A stretch of DNA of 64,000 nt from JANQRA01 sp035550735. Lineage in GTDB: Bacteria; Actinomycetota; Acidimicrobiia; Spongiisociales; ZC4RG35. A program made the translations under genes and the position numbers. How positions within the stretch are numbered: position 1 is the stretch's first letter; every line of letters begins with the position of its first letter. The stretch lies in NCBI GenBank assembly GCA_035550735.1, contig DASZOM010000017.1, forward strand, positions 48,491 through 112,490, written 5' to 3'. Below, piece after piece: positions 60,640 through 64,000 of the stretch. The notes beneath the pieces are model-generated. The model ran no database searches. It was not told the origin of the DNA and saw nothing but the letters and a program-made list of their open reading frames with translations.

Positions 60640-61811
60640 CAGCGGGTCACGAATTGGAGACGACGGTTCAGCATGTTGACCAGTGCCGAGATGACCAGCG
60701 AGAAGGCCAGGTAGCCGAGCATCACCAGCAGGATCAACTGGGGCGCCGGCTGACCGTTGCCGATCGCCTGGAACGCGATGAGGGTGAACTCGGTGTAGCC
60801 CACCGCGATGCCCAGCGAGGTGTTCTTGGTGTAGTTGAGGTATTGGCTGATCACGGGTGGGATGGCGATTCGCATCGCCTGTGGCAATACGACGTGACGG
60901 AGACGCTGGAAGCCGGACAGGGCGAGCGCGTTGGCTGCCTCGGTCTGTCCCTTGGGAACGGCGAGGATGCTGCCCCGGACGATCTCGGCGACGTGGCTGG
61001 CGGTGTAAAGGACGAGGGCGGCGAGCATGGCGAAGTAGGCGGCGAGACCGGAGATGCCCCCGGTCAACACCCGGCCCTCGAGCTCGGGATGGGAGATCTC
61101 CACCGGGCCGCCGAGGGCGAGGTAGGCGGCAAGGACGATCCCGACCAGCACGCCCAACGACCACACGACCCGGTGGTGGGGCGACCCGATGCGGTCGAAC
61201 CTGCGGCTCCGCCACACCCAGACGATCACTGCGAGGAATAGGGCGACGGCAGCCACCGCCCAGAAGACGCCGGACCCCTCGACATTGGAAAGAGAGGCGA
61301 CGGCGATGAATCTGTTGTTGATGATGACCAGGCCGAAGAGGTCGATCGGCTCGGCGATCTGGGGAAGCTGGAGGATCACGGCGTTGAAGGCGAAGAAGAT
61401 GACCAGCAGCGGCGGGGTGTTGCGCAACGCCTCCACGTAGAAGCCCGAGGCCTTGGCGACCAGCCAGTTCGTGGAGAGACGGCCTATCCCCACGAGTACC
61501 CCGACGACCGTCACCAACGGCAGGCCCACTACCACCAGGGCGAACGTGTTCTGCAACCCGACGATCAGGGCTCGCCAGATGGCCGAACCGGGGCTGAAGT
61601 CCGACCCGGCCACGGGAACGCCAAACGGCTCGTCGAGGAAGTCGAAGCCGAGGCTCAGCCCTCGGGCCGCCAGGTTGTTGGTCAGGTTGAACCAGACCAC
61701 GTAGACCAGCACGGCCGCGGCGCCAACGGCGACGACTTGGGCCAGCACCTTGAGGACGCGGAGATCGCGCCAGAGGGGTGGGCGTTCAGCCTGCGGCGAG
61801 GTGGTGGCCAT
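60639..61811 (-). CDS. aapQ: Polar amino acid ABC transporter permease (AapQ-like)
   Basis: A 390-residue permease with an N-terminal transmembrane helix after a soluble stretch, the ALIVGLQNTFALVVVGLPLVT permease start and EAA loop EIVRGSILAVPKGQTEAANAL with VLPQAMRIAIPPVISQYLNYTKNT. The large periplasmic/internal insertion between these is characteristic of AapQ/BztB. It follows the binding-protein gene after a stable stem-loop. Confidence 0.92.
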   Translation of the reverse strand: MATTSPQAERPPLWRDLRVLKVLAQVVAVGAAAVLVYVVWFNLTNNLAARGLSLGFDFLDEPFGVPVAGSDFSPGSAIWRALIVGLQNTFALVVVGLPLVTVVGVLVGIGRLSTNWLVAKASGFYVEALRNTPPLLVIFFAFNAVILQLPQIAEPIDLFGLVIINNRFIAVASLSNVEGSGVFWAVAAVALFLAVIVWVWRSRRFDRIGSPHHRVVWSLGVLVGIVLAAYLALGGPVEISHPELEGRVLTGGISGLAAYFAMLAALVLYTASHVAEIVRGSILAVPKGQTEAANALALSGFQRLRHVVLPQAMRIAIPPVISQYLNYTKNTSLGIAVGYTEFTLIAFQAIGNGQPAPQLILLVMLGYLAFSLVISALVNMLNRRLQFVTR

Positions 61812-61824
61812 CTGCAGATGATGG

Positions 61825-61849
61825 GAGGGGGCGGCCGGGCCGCCCCCTC
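61825..61849 (-). promoter_or_regulatory. GC-rich stem-loop between binding-protein and permease genes
   Basis: GAGGGGGCGGC-CGG-GCCGCCCCCTC is a perfect 11-bp stem with a triloop, between the stop of aapJ (61859) and the start of aapQ (61811). In such operons a stem here usually protects the upstream mRNA or partly stops transcription, giving more binding protein than permease. Confidence 0.7.
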
Positions 61850-61858
61850 TCCCTCAGA

Positions 61859-62965
61859 TCAGCGGTAGGGACGCGGGTAGTGGAGCCCACCGTCGATCCA
61901 GAGCGCATTGAGGAGACGCTCCAGGCCGAGCGGAGAGCCGGGCCCGACGTTGCGGTCGTAGATCTCCGCATAGTTGCCGACCTCGCGGATCACATCGGCG
62001 GCCCATCCCGGCTCGAGGCCGAGACCGGGGTCGAAGATGGCCGTGTTGCCGTCCGCGTCAGTGATCTCCAACCCGAGCAGGCGACGTATGGCGGAGTCCT
62101 CGGTATCGGCGAACGAGTCGACATTCGTCGAGTCGACACCGAGCTCCTCGGCCTCCATCGTCACGATCACAACCCAATCGACGATTTGCGACCATTGGCT
62201 GTCGCCGTCGCGGGTCACCGGGCCGAGTGGCTCTTTGGAGAAGGTCTCCTCGAGGATCTCCAGAGCCTCGGGGCCGCCCTCGGCATCCGGCCAAGCCGAC
62301 CGAATCGCAGCAAGCTGTGACTTGTCGGACGTCCAGCCGTCGCACTGCCCGGCGATGAACGCCTCCTGCAGCTGCTCGTTGTCCTCGAAGGTCAGCGGCG
62401 TGTAGGGGATGTCAGCGAACCGGGTCGCCAGGTTGAGCTCGGTCGTCGTGCCGGTGAGCACACAGATCGTGGTGTCGGCCATTGCGTCGATGGAGTCGAA
62501 CTCGCCGGTCCGCACCATCATCCCTTGACCGTCGTAGAAGGTGGTGGTGGCGAAGGTGGCTCCCTCGCTGCCATCCCTGGTCGCGGTGGCGGTGGTGTTG
62601 CGGATCAGGACGTCGATCTCACCTGAAGCGAGCGCGGTGAAACGCTGCTGTGCGGTCAGCTCGACGAACTCGACCGCCTCGGGATCGCCGAGCACGGCGG
62701 TTGCCACGGCACGGCAGTAATCGATGTCGAAGCCGCTGAAGTTGCCGTCCTCGTCCACGAAGCCGAATCCGGGCACGGCGTTGTTGACACCGCAGTTCAG
62801 TGAGCCCCGGTCCTGGACGGCTGCCAGCGTGGCGCCATCAGCGCCTCCGTCACCCTCGCCGCCCGCTGCGGCCGTGGTGGTGCTGCCGTCGCTCCCGGCA
62901 TCGGTACAGGCGGCGATGACGAGGATGAGGGCGGCGAAAGCCGCCATCAATCTGTATCTCTTCAT
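61859..62965 (-). CDS. aapJ: Amino acid ABC transporter substrate-binding lipoprotein (AapJ-like)
   Basis: A 368-residue lipoprotein: lipobox LVIAAC (Cys20), short acidic/Gly linker, then an SBP family 3 domain (SLNCGVNNAVPGFGFVDEDG, GFDIDYCRAVATAVLGDPE). The long C-terminal half matches AapJ/BztA, the binding protein of four-component polar amino acid uptake systems. First gene of aapJ-Q-M-P. Ribosome site GGAGG lies four bases from ATG and falls in a possible leader hairpin. Confidence 0.92.
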   Translation of the reverse strand: MKRYRLMAAFAALILVIAACTDAGSDGSTTTAAAGGEGDGGADGATLAAVQDRGSLNCGVNNAVPGFGFVDEDGNFSGFDIDYCRAVATAVLGDPEAVEFVELTAQQRFTALASGEIDVLIRNTTATATRDGSEGATFATTTFYDGQGMMVRTGEFDSIDAMADTTICVLTGTTTELNLATRFADIPYTPLTFEDNEQLQEAFIAGQCDGWTSDKSQLAAIRSAWPDAEGGPEALEILEETFSKEPLGPVTRDGDSQWSQIVDWVVIVTMEAEELGVDSTNVDSFADTEDSAIRRLLGLEITDADGNTAIFDPGLGLEPGWAADVIREVGNYAEIYDRNVGPGSPLGLERLLNALWIDGGLHYPRPYR

Positions 62966-62971
62966 AGATCC

Positions 62972-63034
62972 TCCATCTGAGTGGGCCAGGCGGGACGAGC
63001 CCGCCCGCTTGGGGGGCGACCCTAATCAGATGGA
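62972..63034 (-). promoter_or_regulatory. Leader hairpin that could mask the aapJ ribosome site
   Basis: TCCATCTGA (62972-62980) and TCAGATGGA (63026-63034) form a 9-bp inverted repeat; a smaller hairpin GGCGGG-N5-CCCGCC (62989-63005) nests between. On the minus-strand transcript the stem arm next to the start includes the first bases of the GGAGG ribosome site. It could limit translation, if transcription begins beyond 63034. Regulatory role is inferred. Confidence 0.45.
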
Positions 63035-63119
63035 TCGGAGGGATGCCGGGCGACTCGCAACATCACACCGACACCGATACGCTTCCCCGTCTGGTTCTGA
63101 CAGGAGGAACCCGGAAACC

Positions 63120-64000
63120 ATGAAATACACGAAACGACTGATGACCATGCTCGCGGTGCTGGCCCTGGCCCTTGCGGCCTGCTCCCCGGCCGCCGACGAC
63201 GGAGGCGATACGACGACCTCCGCTGCGGGCGACACCACGACCAGCGCAGCAGCAGACACCACGACGAGCGCAGGCGGCGACACGTCCACGACGGGAGATG
63301 CCTCGGCGTTGCCCGACCTGGAGGGGCGCACCGTCACTGTCGCGGTGGAGAACGCCTACCTCCCCTTCAACTTCATCCTCGCCGGTGAGACCGAGGGTCA
63401 GGGGTGGGACTACGACGCCTGGCGGGACATCTGCGAGCGTCTCAACTGCGTGCCCGAGTTCGTCGAGGCGGCCTGGCCGGCCGTGATCGACCAGGTGGCC
63501 CAGGGTGAGTTCGACACTGCCGCAGACGGGATCTCGATCACCGACGAGCGCAAGGAGATAGTGGACTTCTCCGAGCCCTACATGGTGGTCCAGCAGAAGT
63601 TCATCGTCGGTCTCGACGATGACCGCTTCGCCACCGCCCAGGACCTGATCGACGACCCTGATGCGACCATCGCCACGCAGGTGGGCACCACGAACTTCGA
63701 GCTCGCCGCCGAACTGGTCGGCGAGGATCGGATCCAGGCCTTCGACCAGTTCGGTCTGGCCATCCAGGCGCTCATCGCAGGGGACGTGGACGCTGTGATC
63801 ATCGACGACGCCGCAGGTCTGGGGTACATCGGTGAGAACGCCGACCAGATCAAGACGATCGACGACCCGCTGCAGTCGGATCCGCTCGGGTTCATCTACC
63901 CGCAGGGCTCCGACCTGGTCGACCCGGTCAACCAGGCAATCGCCGCCATGGCAGAGGACGGGACGATGGAGGAGCTGGGCCGGAAGTGGTTCGGCCCCGA
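63120..64000 (+). CDS. Second amino-acid-type substrate-binding lipoprotein (3' end beyond window)
   Basis: Open frame from ATG 63120 with no stop before the window end (293 codons seen). AGGAGG lies nine bases upstream. A lipoprotein signal ends in LALAAC (Cys21); a linker of imperfect DTTTSA repeats follows to about residue 62; then an SBP family 3 domain with VAVENAYLPFNFI, WDYDAWRDIC, ADGISITDERKEIVDFSEPY and IIDDAAG. It differs strongly from aapJ. Divergent from the aap operon and probably belongs to another transporter whose other genes lie downstream. Confidence 0.88.
   Translation, partial: MKYTKRLMTMLAVLALALAACSPAADDGGDTTTSAAGDTTTSAAADTTTSAGGDTSTTGDASALPDLEGRTVTVAVENAYLPFNFILAGETEGQGWDYDAWRDICERLNCVPEFVEAAWPAVIDQVAQGEFDTAADGISITDERKEIVDFSEPYMVVQQKFIVGLDDDRFATAQDLIDDPDATIATQVGTTNFELAAELVGEDRIQAFDQFGLAIQALIAGDVDAVIIDDAAGLGYIGENADQIKTIDDPLQSDPLGFIYPQGSDLVDPVNQAIAAMAEDGTMEELGRKWFGP

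Noticed and set aside
59389..61215. 608-codon frame including aapM and 192 upstream codons
   Set aside because: The upstream part is an out-of-frame, Arg/Pro-rich shadow of aapQ; the ATG in the TGATG overlap at 60639 is the natural start.
1..64000. tRNA, rRNA, CRISPR, insertion sequence or prophage
   Set aside because: I looked for CCA-flanked cloverleafs, evenly spaced repeats, transposase/integrase motifs and phage genes and found none that could be supported.

Overview
The window is dense, visibly G+C-rich bacterial chromosome with no rRNA, tRNA, CRISPR array, phage or insertion sequence that I could recognise. Three traits point to Actinomycetota: a dnaK-grpE-dnaJ-hspR operon with a HAIR-like operator, ATP-dependent DNA ligase/LigD polymerase genes of the actinobacterial NHEJ type, and an Nei glycosylase beginning MPEGDT. 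Many exported proteins carry Thr-rich linkers after a lipobox or signal peptide, which I associate with Acidimicrobiia and relatives; the class is an inference. Genes are packed with ATGA/GTGA/TGATG stop-start overlaps, and GTG and TTG starts are common.

Layout. 1-3.6 kb: end of a nitroreductase, a free-standing B3/4 tRNA-editing-type protein, and a DrrAB-like ABC exporter with two permeases. 3.7-6.2 kb: urocanase and a formiminoglutamase-like ureohydrolase. 6.3-11.3 kb (minus): one run amidohydrolase-maf-lipoprotein-thioesterase-nei-dus. 11.3-14.1 kb: two tandem lipoprotein S41 peptidases. 14.1-19.7 kb: msrA, ridA, a coiled-coil SLT lysozyme-like protein, a Ca2+/cation antiporter and small proteins. 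19.7-26.3 kb: YihY, a LigC-like ligase and a LigD-type polymerase flanking a two-pair ABC-2 transporter cluster. 26.3-31.9 kb: GNAT, semialdehyde dehydrogenase, dienelactone-hydrolase-like protein, MFS exporter, membrane protein. 32.0-33.2 kb: ECF sigma factor coupled to a methyltransferase fused to an Ada-like zinc module. 33.3-43.5 kb: transketolase, FAD oxidoreductase, DUF427, CHAD, NUDIX-msrB, an orphan DNA methyltransferase coupled to a low-molecular-weight phosphatase, DoxX and a Tat-exported PGRP amidase. 43.5-49.9 kb: cytochrome c, the heat-shock operon, and an ArsR-SRPBCC-VOC operon. 49.9-54.7 kb: clpB, then PadR, a HAAS-like/NfeD fusion and a stomatin/SPFH protein. 54.7-58.1 kb: a palindromic tandem repeat and a lipoprotein/beta-propeller/CapA operon. 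58.1-64 kb: a VOC protein, a polar amino acid ABC transporter (binding protein, two permeases, ATPase) and a divergent second binding protein cut by the window end.

The points I consider most worth following are (i) the ECF sigma factor translationally coupled to an O6-alkylguanine methyltransferase carrying a C-terminal Ada-type zinc module whose methyl-accepting Cys position is His; (ii) the PadR / HAAS-NfeD fusion / stomatin operon; (iii) a 35-nt palindromic intergenic element present three times; (iv) an orphan SPPY-type DNA methyltransferase coupled to a tyrosine phosphatase; and (v) a dienelactone-hydrolase-like protein whose nucleophile Cys is Gly. Protein families are assigned from motifs read by eye; no database search was possible.
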